DNA from: Elmis aenea
Taxonomy: Eukaryota > Arthropoda > Insecta > Coleoptera > Elmidae
Direction: 5' to 3'
Assembly (NCBI GenBank): GCA_947652605.1
Contig: OX393579.1
Span: 24,015,674 to 24,079,673 of the forward strand
DNA: 64,000 nt
Within the stretch, counting starts at the first letter, position 1; the number at the start of each line of letters is the position of its first letter. Below the pieces are notes generated by a model that saw nothing but the letters and a program-made list of their open reading frames with translations, ran no database searches and had not been told where the DNA came from. Below, piece after piece: positions 12,121 to 25,888 of the stretch. The position numbers and the translations under genes were made by a program.

Positions 12121-13822
12121 GGAGAGGGAATTAAATATTTTGGTCTTGATAATTTTTTGACGAATTTTGGTGACCAGTAGCGTTACTTTAATATGGATTA
12201 AACCACACCCCTGACGCACCACTTTGACAGTACTTAATAACATGCATTTAATTTGACAGGTAGGTTAGGTGAAGGAAATTTTCTGACAAAATATAACTTG
12301 TGCATTGCAAATAATCTAAAATTTTTGACAAATCTTCACTCATGCAAGTTGAATTTTTAAAAAAAAATATGCAAAATCGGGAATAGGTACATTAAGGCCA
12401 TGTGGCCATATTTAAAGCAATATTTTGGGTGGAGGTGCCGGTTTTACCATCGATATATTTTAGCCTCTTCGTAATTTTAAGTTTATATGCACCAACAAAA
12501 CGAGCCAATGAAATTTAACCACGATAAGTTTAACAATGTCATATTATTAGAGAAATTTTATTAAATTTTAAAGCAAAACAAACAAGTAAAGTGGCGCTTA
12601 ATTATACCCTTCATTAAGTATCCATTGAAAATGCTCACAAAAACTTAGAAAGCAGCCACTCTTTTACATGTTTTTGAACAAAAATGTCGTTTTTATAAAC
12701 GATACAATGATACACATTAGAAAATAACTAATTAATTATTTAAGTATCTATGCAATATCCTTTTACAAAAACATTGTCATGCTTACGATGTGTCTAAACA
12801 AACATTTGTGTAGTACAGATGTAATTGTTTAAACAAGGTAATTAGTTTAAAACCAAGTGACGTTATAGCAGAATGTAGTTTTCATTTATTTTTTCTTATT
12901 TTATCATAAATGTCAAGCAATTAATTATTACAATTGTTTCGCCTCATGTGATATAAAGGCGCTTAAGATATTTCATTGAAAACCATTCCTTTATATTTTA
13001 TTAAAACTCTGCAGAAGAATAATAAATAGATCAAAATAAGGAGAAATAGAACATTAACATGTGTGGAGGCTAATTAGGCAACATAGTACATTCCTTTCGT
13101 CTTTTAATTATTTTTTAATAATAAATATTAATTTATTTTACGTTTTTGCGATAAATCGATCATTAAAAATATATCGTTACATGGTTTGATGTATTAAAAA
13201 AACAAATTAGTTCCTAGAACATGTTTTACCAATGTCCAGATTTTATATTTTAACTTTATTTTGCAAACTAATTGAAATATTTAATTTTTGTTTTATTGTT
13301 AGATTCCTCCCATAAACTTGGGTTAATAATAATATGCTATTGTTACTTTGTTAATAACCCCTGATAATGCGATCCAATTAAAATCAGTAATTTTTGAATA
13401 TTTACAGAAACAAGTGTTTAGAAACAGCATCCTCAAATTAAATTATTACTTGACTGGATCCTGTTTTTTGAATTAATTTTAAATAATTATCATTAGTAAC
13501 AAAGGGTAAAAAACAATGTCTTATCTGCAAATGGGTCTTATCAAATTTTATATCTAAAATGGTTTAGCAAAAATCATACTAAGTGTGTTTGTGATTAGCA
13601 TTTTTTACCATTTCTAACTTACGATACCTATCCAAGAAAACTTGTTACATTTACATAATATGTATATGATTGTCTAGTAGTTGTCGGCACTTATAACGAC
13701 ATTACCGCTATTTATTGATTTATTAATTTTATATTCTGTCATTTACTAAATGACTACAAAACACGCATATCTAATCTTTGCATTTTTTGAGGATATGCAT
13801 GACCGAAATAACAAATGTCAGA
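12121..13822. other. Intronic DNA, nothing recognised
   Basis: Very AT-rich, without inverted repeats or open frames of note. Confidence 0.5.
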
Positions 13823-14569
13823 TACAGAGATCTCTCTAACGGAAAGAGCTACAAAGAAGTTTAAATTAAATCGTTTCCCTTTCTGGGACCTATTCAGTGA
13901 TACTTTAATGTTTTAAAAAAGTTCCATAGCACACAATTAATAAAGAAAAATCAAAATTGGCTTTTTTTTAAAATCGATTATAACTTGGTTATACTTGATG
14001 GTACAAAAATATTTTTGGCAATAGTTGTACATTTTTTTACGCAATGTAAAATGAGAACATTTTCATTTGTTTTAAATTGTTTGAATTCTTAGATAAATTA
14101 CAAAATTAATTTTTTTAAATGAAAATAATAGTTTGGCTATGACCTCATGAAAAAGCATGTTTTTTTCTATTTTCAATAATATAAGTTGTAATGCATTTAT
14201 TTTGATATTTAGGCCCAAAACAAATAAAAATCATTAAAAAGTCCGTGTGAAGCTATAGAGTGCCATGAATTGAAAAAATATTGAAAAAAATGACTGTTTT
14301 CATTTTACAGTGCGTACACAAATCTACAACTTTTTCCCCAAAATTATTTTTGTACCATCGAGTACAACCGAGTTATTAACGATTTTAAAAAAGTGCCCAT
14401 TTTGATTTTTGGTTTATTATCTAGCGTGCAGCTTGTCATGGAACTTTTTTAAAACATCAAAGCATCACTGAATGGGTTTCAGAAAGAGGAACAATTTGTC
14501 TAATTTAAACTTCTTTGTAGCTCTTACCGTTAACGAGATTCCGATAGTGGCCCTTTTATGTGGACCATA
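13823..14569. mobile_element. Fold-back element, ~260-bp arms
   Basis: The left arm (to about 14080) and right arm (about 14275-14545) are inverted copies sharing the blocks GATGGTACAAAAATA and AGCATCACTGAA-like sequence. The right end ATGTGGACCATATA is a decayed form of the family end GTGGACCACCCTGTA. The left terminus appears lost. A single-arm relative lies at 28255-28570. Confidence 0.75.
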
Positions 14570-14923
14570 TACCAGGTGATTCAGTTTGACTGTCGCACCC
14601 CTATAACTTTTTAATTATTGAAAATAACCCCACAAACCTTATATTTTTGGAAACGGCGACAAATTCTCTATTAAGTGATGTGCATCTCTACGATGACGTA
14701 TGTCAAATCCGCGATAGGCAACTGTTTTTCTTTAAATTACATAGTATGCATTTTTTGGTTGATTCGGATATAGAATTTAATTCTGAATCCGACCATGTAT
14801 TAAAAAAGTATGCATACATAAAAAAAAAATCGAGAAAAATCAGTTCAAAGTTTATTTAAATCATAGCAAACAATCTATTTAACATAACAAAAACCGGAAT
14901 AAAATTGTGCTGAAAACAAAAAA
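14570..14923. other. Solo transposon-like terminus and unrecognised DNA
   Basis: It starts TACCAGGTGATTCAGTTTGA, directly abutting the preceding fold-back. It has the look of another TACAGGGTG-type terminus without a partner. The 70-residue frame within has no recognisable motif. Confidence 0.35.
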
Positions 14924-15179
14924 CAGTGGTTTGGAGCGGAGCACGGAGCCGGAGCACGGAGCAGTGGAGCAATGGGTTTTTGCCCGGAGCAGGAGCTGAG
15001 TCCAGAACAAATAATTTTTACTGCTCCACTGCTCCAGTTTATTATGTAGTTTTAAAGAAAAAAGTTTTTTAAAACAATTTTTTAAATCAAAAAACTGTTT
15101 TTAAAAATGTTAACAATATTTGGAGCATGGAGCGGAGCTGGAGCGAACAATTAAAAAATTGGACTGCTCCGAACCCCTG
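14924..15179. mobile_element. hAT-type MITE rich in GGAGC pentamers, copy 3
   Basis: The left end is CAGTGGTTTGGAGC (two changes from the family end) and the right end GAACCCCTG (one change). It is the shortest copy, with a partly deleted centre. The flanks are A-rich (ACAAAAAA and AAAAAAAC), so the target duplication is only approximate. It appears older than copies 1 and 2. Confidence 0.85.
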
Positions 15180-17091
15180 AAAAAAACTGAATAACGTAAT
15201 TTTCTTGTTTCTTTTTATAACCATGTTATTATTAACATAAAAGCTCTGAAATTTGGTATTCCAACATTATAAAAAAGCCTTTATCACTTGGCGTTATAAG
15301 TATTAATCCTGCTTAGTTTTTGAGTGTTTTTAAGTTAGTATAACACTATCATATTTGTTTAATTAATTAAATTGTCGTGAACTTCAGAATCGCCAGAAAA
15401 TGTTTTACTGTCCTGTATCTTTCTTAGCAGGGTTTCTGTGCTAATTTTAGAGCTTCCCAAATAATTTGTCATTTTTTATTTTACGCTATGTGTACGAGCG
15501 GATTCAAGCAGCACTGACTTTAGTATAATAAGTAATTGCAACAGTTTATAGATTGCATTAGGTAATTAAAAAGTTCAAATACTGTAGTTATTTTATAGTA
15601 ACGAACAATTACATTTTAATTAGAAGAATAAAATCTAAACCGCACAACGAGCGATTCAATTCTTCAGGAGGGATAAAACAATATTACAGTAAGGGCAGCC
15701 GGATCACAAAGCGACGCCGTTTATAATCCTGCTATCTCTGTTTTACACCCACTAAAACGTCTGTAAAGCAGCGTCCTATCTGCGATCGCAGTTACATATT
15801 TACCAGTAGAAGCAGCCATGTTGGTACAACAGAGTTATGCGCTCGTATGCATATAACATTACACTAGGGTTTAGGCAAACTGTGTAATTTCGGTAGCCAA
15901 GCAATTGCGCCTGTAAAGATGAATGTCTAAAATAGTGGACTATCTCGCACAACGAATAACGTACGGACCCATTTGCACGCACAATTCGTACATGGTCGGT
16001 AAAGTTTGTTACTTTTACAATTTTACCAGAAAATAATAAATTCATAAACCAAAGGAATATACAACGAAAATTCTTGATATTTTTTGCAAAGCTTGAATTA
16101 AATATTTAACTTAGCAATATTGTTTCATTATGTGCTCATTCAATAAAACATTGCATGCGAAATTCGTGGCTCACCTTGAACAGTTTTCAAACCGTTCAAG
16201 ATACAAGGTCGATTAGTGAGTTGATACAATTGACCTATTTTACAAGGTAGCTTTGCAATCCTTTTATGTTTATAATCCATAACGCTAGATACAGAAAAAA
16301 CTGAAATTAGCAATATTGTAGAAGTTCTAATATTTCTATTGCTGATGTTCATTTGTTAAATTATTATATAAATTCTGAAATAAACAAATAGCACAGAAAA
16401 ATAAGGAGGTATGTCACTAATACAACTTTCTTTTTTAGAGTCTCAAAACGACAAAATTATTTACGTTGCTATAGCAAAATAGAATTTAGGCTACAAAACA
16501 GAAACTATTAACCATTGCGTATTAGTAACTATTCTGAAATTATTAAAGTTTCACAGAGTATTACTAAAATGTATTCCAATAGGGAAAAATGTTAATGCAG
16601 TTTCGACATAAACAATTTATTTCAAGAAGAAACATTAACTAGCGTATAGACATACCTCTTTGCTCTGCTTTGGTGATGTTAAAATAATGTTTATCTTTGA
16701 ACTAACCGCCAATTTGATCTTGAACTCCTGACTTTCAAGAATTTAACATATCTCCGTCTTCGCTTTTAAATAATAATAGATATAGTTTATTTGAAATAAA
16801 AAGCATACTTTAAAAAGTTAGCCAATTTTGTTTTAAATGTAGCAAGTTTTGCAGTAATTTTATAAATTACCCTTAAGAAAAATTCATATGCATTAGTGAA
16901 AAATTCAGAATTCCAAAACGAATGTAAACCAAAAGGCAAAATAAAAATAGGAAGGCCATCTAAGAGATGGAATATACAATGAGTGTATATTAAATCTTTG
17001 GTATTAAATTCTAAAAAGTAGGAGAGTCCTTACCAATTAGGTATTATACGAAATCCTTCAGATTGTTATTTTGTCATTACTCTTTTCAAAG
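15180..17091. other. Intronic DNA, one balanced-composition patch
   Basis: About 15680-15800 is less AT-rich, with GCGACGCCG and TGCGATCGCA, and is not part of any repeat noticed here. The rest is ordinary AT-rich DNA. Open frames of 70-81 residues show no motif. Confidence 0.35.
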
Positions 17092-17974
17092 CAGGAGAAA
17101 CTGGGGATGAAAGTAACATTTTTTTGTTTTTATTTAATTTCTCATAGAGTATAAGCTTTTTATATCCAAATTGATTTAATGATAGATTAAACATTTGTCT
17201 TTCTTCCAAGATATTTATTTCATATGTTCTGTAAAGCATATGTGAGAATATTTTTTTTCTGTAGTAAGACAGCTGTTACTTCCAACCTTAACGTTGGGGT
17301 TAAAAGTAACAATGGTCGGAGTAAGTTGTAACGGCAAAATAATTTACACAGCTCATAAGTAGTGGGTAAATATTTATGTTAGTATTCATCAACAAAATTA
17401 ATATTTGATTACAAAATACACATTAGCAAAATGGAATAAATCAAGAATGTGAAACAAACAGATACAACAAATTGGAAAATTAATCCGACAACTTTTGTAT
17501 GTTCTCATCTACGAATAAAACCACCAATTATATATGCTTAGAGTGAACATTTGCAAGTGAAAACATTGATTGGGGTTGGTTGTGACACTGTTACTTTTGA
17601 CTCCAAGTGTACACAAAACAAATTGGAGGGAATCCACAATTTACCACAATAATTCCAATGTCAAATTGTATTGCATCCACCAATAGCCAATAAAATTTAG
17701 AACATAATAATTTTGGTACTTTTTTGTTCCTATTTTAGAGATCGCCTAAAAGTTACTCGACGGATGAGACAACGCAGTAACTTTTAGGCGGAAAATAGTG
17801 ACTCTGGCTGGCAATAACTTAACCGCTATGACAGATGAAAACTAGCAATGTAGGTAGAGAGGTGGATGAAAATGAACATTGCACAAGCGCTTAGGGCCAC
17901 ATATAACGAAAATTAAAGAAACTATAGGCACTGTTACAACCTACCCGTGTTATTTTCATCCCCGGTCTCCCCTA
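17092..17974. mobile_element. Non-autonomous inverted-repeat element with GTAAC motifs
   Basis: The left end (C)AGGAGAAACTGGGGATGAA matches the inverted right end TTCATCCCCGGTCTCCCCTA. The interior repeats AAGTAAC/GTTACTTTT several times on both strands, probably as subterminal motifs. No target duplication could be read. The ends resemble hAT, but assignment is uncertain. Confidence 0.6.
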
Positions 17975-19244
17975 CAATACACATTAAACATAAATTTGAT
18001 TTTATTAATACTTGTGGGGAATATAAAATAATATATCTTTTGTGCAACTTTTGAACAATCCTATGCAAGTGGTAGTTAATTTAGAAGCGGCTTAAATTGT
18101 ATATATAACATACATTTGCATTTTGCGGAGTTGCAACTTAGTAATTGTTATAAAGTCAGACGTGTCTGTTAATAAGTCCGTAGTTTCAAAGCCGTGCCCA
18201 ATTTAGTTGCTAATAGTTTACCTAATCCAGTTTTATGTGCGATCTTTTGAATCGCGAACTCGCTGCTACCCTTTATACATCGGCGGCCGTATATTATTCT
18301 GCTTCGCTTTCTACTATTAACCGAGTTCCCCCAGGACCATGTTTTAAGCTCCGTTATTATCGCGAAACCTTGTTTCAGTTTAATTGAAATTATTTTAATT
18401 ACGCTTAATGAAGGGTAAAAGATGCAATGTTTTTTGTTTAACCCCGCAAACTGCTCCGTTTCGTTGTTAATGAATTTTCCCACTAGAAACGAAAGCAGTG
18501 AAATATAAGATGAATTCGAGTCGAAGAATTATGCGGACCCCTAGCTGTATATTTTGCTGTTTCTTTCTAGTATGACTTGTTTCGTCCTAACCGTATTCAA
18601 ATAGAGCAACTTAACATTTTATTCCCATCAAAGGTTTATAGTTTCCATTTCCACGAGTTCGGTAAACATTAATTATCAACGATAGCGGCCGGATTTTCAT
18701 GAGCCGGCCACAAAGGACACTTTCTTAGATAACTTCAGTCGAATCATGAATATGTATGGAGATGTGTTTTACCAACTTCCTTCCTTAATCCCAAAATTAT
18801 CGTTGTTGTAATCGCCAGAGCGTCAGTATTTCAAAAATTTTCTTCTTACGGGACTTCTATTACAAATTCATATTTCCCTAGTGCTGCCTTCAGACGGTTT
18901 TCTCATAATTTGCTAGATAAAACTACTTTACACTGCTCAACTTTTAAATCGAATGCAAAGGCGTTATATATTTTTCATGTTATTTGTTATCGTTATTCCT
19001 TTTTCTTTAAATATACAAAGCGATCTCATATGCACCAGAATATAACAATACAAAAATTTTCTATTTACCTAATGTATTTTAGGTTGATTTATTGTATGTT
19101 AGTAGCAATGAAAAGAAATTAGTTTATTTTCTGCAAAATACTTACATTTAAAAAAAAATTGATTACCTGAAAACCTGAATACTTGAAATCAATTTTTACG
19201 TACCAAAAGCTTATTGCGTACATCACTTTCTTTATTATTATAAT
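17975..19244. other. Candidate intronic regulatory region
   Basis: About 18170-18500 and 18640-18760 are non-repetitive and more GC-balanced, with GGCGGCCG and GCGGCCGGATTTTCATGAGC. The antisense open frame of 104 residues across 18169-18483 is the longest non-transposon frame here, but it has no motif I recognise and no splice context. I favour non-coding conserved DNA over a gene. Confidence 0.35.
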
Positions 19245-19655
19245 CAGGGCATGAAACCGGTTTTTTAAACCGGTTTAAAAAACCGGTTAACCTTTATTTT
19301 TTGTCCAAAATTGTGATTTTTAACCGAAACCGAAACCGTTATTTTTAAAGGCAAAAAAAACGGTAACATTTAACCAAAATAATAAAAAACCGGTTTTTAA
19401 AAAATCTCTTTTTAATAAAAATTACTTTGAAAAAATACAAAATCTGTATTAAATGTGATTAGTTTACCAAAAGTAATTACTGAATGCTTAATTGTACATA
19501 TATTACAAAATTATAAATAGATAATATCTTTTTATACTTTGCATTCCAAATCTGAATAATGTTAAAAACCGGTTTTTCAACAAAAACCGTTATAAAAATA
19601 AAGTTCTTGAATTCGGTTAACCGTTAACCAAATTTTTTTTCGGTTTCTAGCCCTG
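19245..19655. mobile_element. hAT-type MITE with AACCGGTT repeats
   Basis: It begins CAGGGCATGAAACCGG and ends CGGTTTCTAGCCCTG. A perfect 8-bp target duplication ATTATAAT flanks it. Many copies of AACCGGTT or half-sites AACCG/CGGTT fill both subterminal regions. There is no coding potential. Confidence 0.93.
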
Positions 19656-21058
19656 ATTATAATGAGACTTGGGGTTCGGTTGCATAAGGCGCTTCACCTC
19701 GCATTTCGAAGTTAACAATCCGAGCGAAAATGTTGTTTTTTTAGTTTCTGAGAAAGTATGTTTAAGTTTAAAAATAAAACCCATTTTTTTTTGTCAACTC
19801 TGCTATTTCACCTACTTTTTAACCCTTATTAAAATAAAGTTAACCGTGCAACGTTGTAGATTCTTGTCATTCTGTAAGTGTTATAATAAATACAGCTCGA
19901 ATAAATAAAATACTTAATTATGTATGCACATAAGACTGCTTTGATCACGTGCTCCAATGAATTGTTGTTTACCCCTAAATGTTCCGGATAGCGTCTAATT
20001 CCGTCTAATTTACCGTTCGTCTGCCTTCACCATGAGCAATTTTGCAATCTCGTTTTGAATGGGCATAATTATGGGGCCGTGTCCCTATCAAACTGTAATT
20101 TAATTCCCGTATAAAGCTGGAGGAGTAGATAACATCAGACACGAACACTATCAAACTAGCTTCAGATAACAACCGACTTCCTCGGATACGACCAAATATA
20201 CTCGATGTAAAGCGCGAATTCGAATATGATTGTCATAAGCTATTCTAGTGCCGCTAGTGTTGTACATGCCGGATTCCGCTAATGGAATTCGTTGTGCCAT
20301 GTGAAACGAATTCTTGTAAAAAGCTTTCGCATCGTTGTCCTCGGTTTTATTAATTCTTAAACTTGGTCTATTGGAGTGTTTTTGTATTACTAAAAATATT
20401 CAAATGTGGTGGAGGAGCTAGGAAGACCGGATATTCCACGTGGATTTAAAAAATATGTAACCCAATTTCAAGAAAGGACCAACAAACAGTACTATAAATT
20501 CCCATATTTACCCGTGCGGTTACGCGGGCTCTGAACACGACTTTCCCGCTGTAAACAGCCTCAGTAAACGCAGAGCAAACTAATCTACCCGACCCTAAAT
20601 AATGAATATTGTTTGCTCCGTATTTATTACACACATGGTGTGGACGAAATGGCCTGTTTCAAGCCAGAAAGATGTTGATAATTATATGTTTACTTCACCG
20701 TCATCAATTTTAATTTTGTTCGTACCGTTTTTTGTTCGTTTTCGGCACAATGTTGCTGATACAAGCGCGTAGAAAAATTTATATGCCCGTTTTTGTTTGC
20801 GCGCTCTGGCTTTTTTTCAGATTCCTGAAATTAAGTCGTAAATATGTCACACAGATTATCATCGTTTATATTTTTTATGTTTTGTGAATATAATAGTAGC
20901 TTAACAGTTTGATCGAAGTTTGATGTTCACCTTGAGGAATATAATAGTTATCTATATGAATGAGAACTGGTGATAGTTTTATACAATTTTTCTAAACCCA
21001 TGACACCCTTTATAACGGACAAAACAAAAACCAGCAAATTTTAAATCCTAATCGCTTA
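19656..21058. other. Intronic DNA, possibly conserved around 19.95-20.6 kb
   Basis: The stretch is non-repetitive and of moderate composition, with GGGCATAATTATGGGGCCG and similar segments. No coding exon could be supported. Confidence 0.3.
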
Positions 21059-21624
21059 TACAGGGTGTTTCTTAAATATTGCAAAAAAAAAACGGGAGGT
21101 ACATCCGTCACTTCTACACGATATGAACATAAACAAACCATGGAAACCACCAAAATGAATCGTTTTATATTGGAATATTTGATGGCTCATGTTTACTTGA
21201 TTTATTTTTTACTCAAAAACGCTAGGTTTTACGAGAAAAACTAAATACAAATAAAAGTTTCTAAAAAAATCAAGCTTTTAAAAAAATATTTTTTATTGCA
21301 AAATTTCAACCCACCAAAAAGTTCTGATAAAAAAAACAACAGGGGTCGCACTTTTCAGCCCCCTGTGAAGGTGGGGGATGATTGAAAATAATACTATGGG
21401 AAACCTTTTAATAAGTACTACAAAACATTTACCAACTATCATTCTCCTACATTTATCCAAATTTGAGAAGTAAAATAAAAACCTTATTTTATAGCTACCC
21501 TTTAGGGGGGTGTAATTCTGAAAGCAGACGTCTAAGGAAACAATTTTATATGAAAGACCCCCACTAATTTTCGATAAGGAATCACCTCCTGAATTTTTTC
21601 GCAATATTTAAGAAACACCCTGTA
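21059..21624. mobile_element. MITE with TACAGGGTGTTTCTTAA ends, copy 1
   Basis: Both ends read TACAGGGTGTTTCTTAAATA inward, with TA on each outer side. The interior includes GGGGTCGCACTTTTCAGCCC and a CCTTTAGGGGGGTGTAA block. A second copy in the same orientation lies at 60255-60746. The antisense 103-residue frame is shared with the repeat and is not a gene. Confidence 0.9.
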
Positions 21625-23957
21625 TAGCATTTCACCAAAAAAATGTGTATTTTTGTTATCTTTAAAGAATGGATGTAAAGGGTAGACCAAATTCGAATGT
21701 TTTATGTGGTTTCTCGGTTACCGTAATTTATTTCAAATAAGAACGCCTGTGTTGTCAGATTTTTTATATCGCTTTCCATTTTGGCACTACAGACGAAAAA
21801 TGAAATTTCATCATTTTCGAAAATTTGCTATAACTTCTTTGATTACTAAAATAGAACAAAATGTTGCCAAAGTTTCTTATACACATTTTTATGCTTACTA
21901 TAATAACAAAATGATTTTTTTTAAGCGTCCTTGACTTTAGAGAATTAAAATTAGTTAGAGATAATTTCCAAAATCGCATTATTTAGATTTTTTTGTAGTT
22001 CACACGGAAACAATTTAAAATATGAATCGTATATTATAAAAGTGTTAGAAGTCAATTGGTCTTTGTTTCGAGGTGTATATTAAGGATTTGCGTTTCCGTC
22101 TATTTAAAAATAAAAATACTGATAAAGTTTACTAAATTTTTTGACATTACTGTGAATTTATATAGATGTAAATTTATCCGGCAAATATTTATTGTGACAA
22201 TTCGCTAAACCAATATTTTTATTTTTGGACTATAAATAAACTTACACTATTTTTATAATTATTGCATTATAAATATCCCTCAATTTTAACTTGGGCTTAA
22301 ATTACGTTGTTTTAGTCCGGTTTTGTTTATAAATACGAACAACAAACAAAATACTATTGTTTTATCTTGATGTTTATTTACTTTTTGCAAATTACATTCT
22401 GTTTTTAAGTTATTTTTAACTCTCATATTTGTGTATTACATGGCAAATATACTGCAAAAATGCACGGTTTTAGTCTTTAGCTGGCCCAGTATTTAATTAC
22501 ACTACGCGAAATAAACCTGAACCATCATCATTATAAACCATTACGGCATGTCTTTAATAACGAATTTTTAATTGGTCAAAGTATGTGGGTATTTTAAAAT
22601 ATAAACTGTAAATTTTTTACAAATGAAAAGTTCACACTAAATTGCATGTAAATTATTTGTATTCTCAATATTCTCCAAAAATGGACTTACGCCACTTTTT
22701 TTATAAACGGTCCACATGTAACACTTTTATTCGGGTCAACAATCAGTTTAAAATTTAGCAGCTTTACCAAATCAAAACCTGTGCTCTAGCTTTTATGCAA
22801 GAAATTGCTCGTGACAAACCTTTATATTCGGACACACTGTACAACTATAATAAACGTTTTTATTATTAACTGTAAACTGTCGATAAAAAGTGTATTACCA
22901 ATATATTTCTACCGTGAAATGTCTTATATCTCGGCTTACCAAATAAAAGTCCATGTAGTACACAGTATTTATATTTTACGACCAAGATCTTGAATTATTG
23001 GTACCGCTTCTTCTTAGACCAATAAATTACCAGATTTATTGTACGCCGCGAAAACCACTTTAGACTTTATTACGTTGGTAATCAGATCATTTGTTCAGAT
23101 CAGCCTACTGCGTTATTTCTTTTGCTTGTTTTGTTTTCGTATAAGCTGCTTATAAAGTTTTTGCCAGCACTGTCTACTGGAATTGTAATCTCTAACATCC
23201 TAAAGTTTACTATCGCAGCAACTAATTTATGCATTAGAAAACTTATTGTTCATATCGTTACGGATAAAAAATTATGCACCAACGGGATAAACATTGTTAA
23301 TGATATTTTTATTTTTACTTAAACTTTGCAGTAGCTTTTCTTAATTATAACTAGTTGGCCGATGGTATTCCCAATGCAGCGCGGAACTTCTCTAAATGTC
23401 GTAAAAACTTGTAACATAAGTAAAGTTTAATTGTAATCCTTATATTAAAAGCAGTTTGTCATAGCGAACTTTATTAAAGTTAGTAAAAATGTGTAGGTAA
23501 TCAGAAGAGCTGCTAAAACGACTGTCGCTGTAATTATCCGACAACTGTCCCACTAAAAAAAAATGCCTTTTTTGTTTTTTGGGGAGTATGCAAATATAAT
23601 GACGAATTTTCTGCGCTAAGATGAGGTGCAATTTAGGAACACGATGCGAGCTAAGATTGTAAAATAGTAGAACTTTGGCCACAGGGAAATCAGCTGGTTT
23701 ATGGGTTGTTTCATATTTTTAAGCCCTAATAGACAGACAATATGTTAGACTTCATGATTTTTTTATTTTGCTATTGTGTACACAAAATATACCTTAGAAC
23801 TGCGCGCTGTATTTTTAAGTTAATGAGCTCGTTAAAAACTTTAATGCAATTAGTGCTGAATGTTTTAGGTAACGGAATTTTATTTATTTTTTAAAGGTCT
23901 ATATAGTGCAGTTGTTGCAACTCTCAAGAACGCTAAAGTATCATCCATATCTCTTTA
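21625..23957. other. Intronic DNA, nothing recognised
   Basis: AT-rich. A TAAAGGGTAGACCAAATTCG stretch near 21.68 kb looks like a decayed fold-back terminus without a partner. Confidence 0.4.
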
Positions 23958-24270
23958 TACAGAGTCTTCATAAATTAATGTGGTGATTTGCTTATCTTGA
24001 AATTACGTTTTCTACTAAATTTGGGAGACTTTATTAAGTACAAAGTGGTCCAAATTCGATGCGATTACGTGGGTATCTCGCTTAATATTCAAGATAGAAA
24101 AACGGTAAAATTACCAAAAATTTATAGTTTTTTTTTTAAACTCAACCGTTTGCAAAATAACTCTAGCCATTTAGAAAAAAAAAATGACTATCGTTTGACA
24201 TTTAAGTTGAACTTGAAAAAAATTGAAACGGAGTTGCAGCTTTCGGTGTTTTTTTGTGGGACACCCTGTA
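23958..24270. mobile_element. Probable TA-inserted MITE, diverged ends
   Basis: It starts TACAGAGTCTTC, ends GGGACACCCTGTA and has TA on both sides. Only the outer few bases of the two ends match. It could be a deleted fold-back that kept one arm. The 98-residue frame is within this repeat and looks non-coding. Confidence 0.45.
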
Positions 24271-25888
24271 TACACGGGTATTGAACTAAAGTTAGTGTCT
24301 AAGTGGATTACTTGCAAAATATTTGCAGGACAGCTTTTTAAAAAATTTCACAGTTATTGAGTATTAAGTAAAGTTTTAATTAGTGTATTTCTTGGCAACT
24401 CATAATAAAACTATTTGAGAGTTATGGTATTTGCCGGTTATTAACCTCACTATAATTAATTAGAACTTTTGTAACCATTTTCATTGCAAAAAAAAACAAA
24501 TTTGGCTTTTATAAGAAATAAGACAAATGAAGATGGTTTAAATTTAATTCAGCAATGAATCGTATAGCTTGGTACCCATTCAACAAAATTGTCATGTTGA
24601 AAATTATTTTAAAAAATTTCATGAATATTATGCTAACAATAAGATTTACACGAATTTATTTATGTTTAATTAATTTGTTGGAAGTAAACTTTCTTGCAAC
24701 GACCTTATATTAAAAAGCAAAAGTTAATTAATTTTTGCTCCGTTGATCCACTTAAATGCTTTTTGAACTAATTCATTATTTCAACTCCCAACACGCTATG
24801 TGTTTTTTTTTTTATTCCATTCCACTTTACGCCAAAAGGCCACTCATCAACTGTAAAAAAAAGTAATTAAAACGTTTATTGGTGCTTGTCTAGTGCTCCT
24901 TTGTGCATATTGAATTAATTATTTGCAGCCGTAACAGCAAAAATTAGATATTTTATAATGTCTGTGAAATCTGCCCTCAAGGGACATTAAGTTGAATAAA
25001 AAGCTGTTAATTAGCAAAAATGATTTAAAGTAAAAATGTTAAAAACACTATTTATCATCAGGTTTGTATTTCGAAAATAAAATGAATTAAATACTAACAC
25101 ACATTAAAATATTGAGCAATACTTTATTAAATATAAAATTTTATTGTTACTTTAACACTTTAAAAATTATGATGGGTCGTATTTCGACCAAGAATCTAAC
25201 AGTAAGTTTTTTGTGTTTAATGTGAATTCCATGTCGTTGCCAATGCAATTATATTTATTTTTTACGTATATCCATCTACGTAGTTCATTGATATGTCACT
25301 CGGGAGTGTCTGCTGCCAAGCTTCCGGTTGTGTACGTGCACTATACGACACATATACCTACACAAAGCTTTTGCACAAGATTTTCGCATCACATGCTAAA
25401 GTAGCGCTAGCTGTGACATGCATTTTATTACACGCATATTTCCAATTTCCTCATCATTTTAAAATTCTGTCACTTTGTCACACATCGTCAGTTTTTAAAG
25501 GGAACGTATGTAGCTGAATTTACTCTTGAAATATAGTTCTATACAGACTTATTCAAAGTCAAGGACGTCCACAGAAATCTCAATTATTATTCATAGCTTT
25601 ACATTTAAAATATGTGCATAAAAATGCTAATTAACAATAAATATCAAAACTACAGTTATCATGAAAACATACTGTCTAAAAAATTGTAGAATTGACGGCA
25701 ACTTTTGTATTTATATTGTTTTTACTTTTCAAAAAAATACTTAATGGCTAAAACTTATTCTGCATTCTTGTCTAATAAATGTTAGCCAAATCAATTTTGT
25801 ATTTTTTTTTAAATTAATATTTATCGAATTATATTTTTGAATTCATAAAGTTGTAGTCAAGTATTTAAAAGTAAAATATAGTGTCTAT
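24271..25888. other. Intronic DNA, nothing recognised
   Basis: AT-rich with only short chance frames. Confidence 0.45.

Noticed and set aside
14924..15179. A perfect target duplication for GGAGC MITE copy 3
   Set aside because: The flanks are both A-rich but differ (ACAAAAAA and AAAAAAAC); this could be chance.
18169..18483. 104-residue antisense frame as a coding exon
   Set aside because: No recognisable domain, and no clear splice sites. The region is better explained as non-coding intronic DNA, though conservation would need checking.
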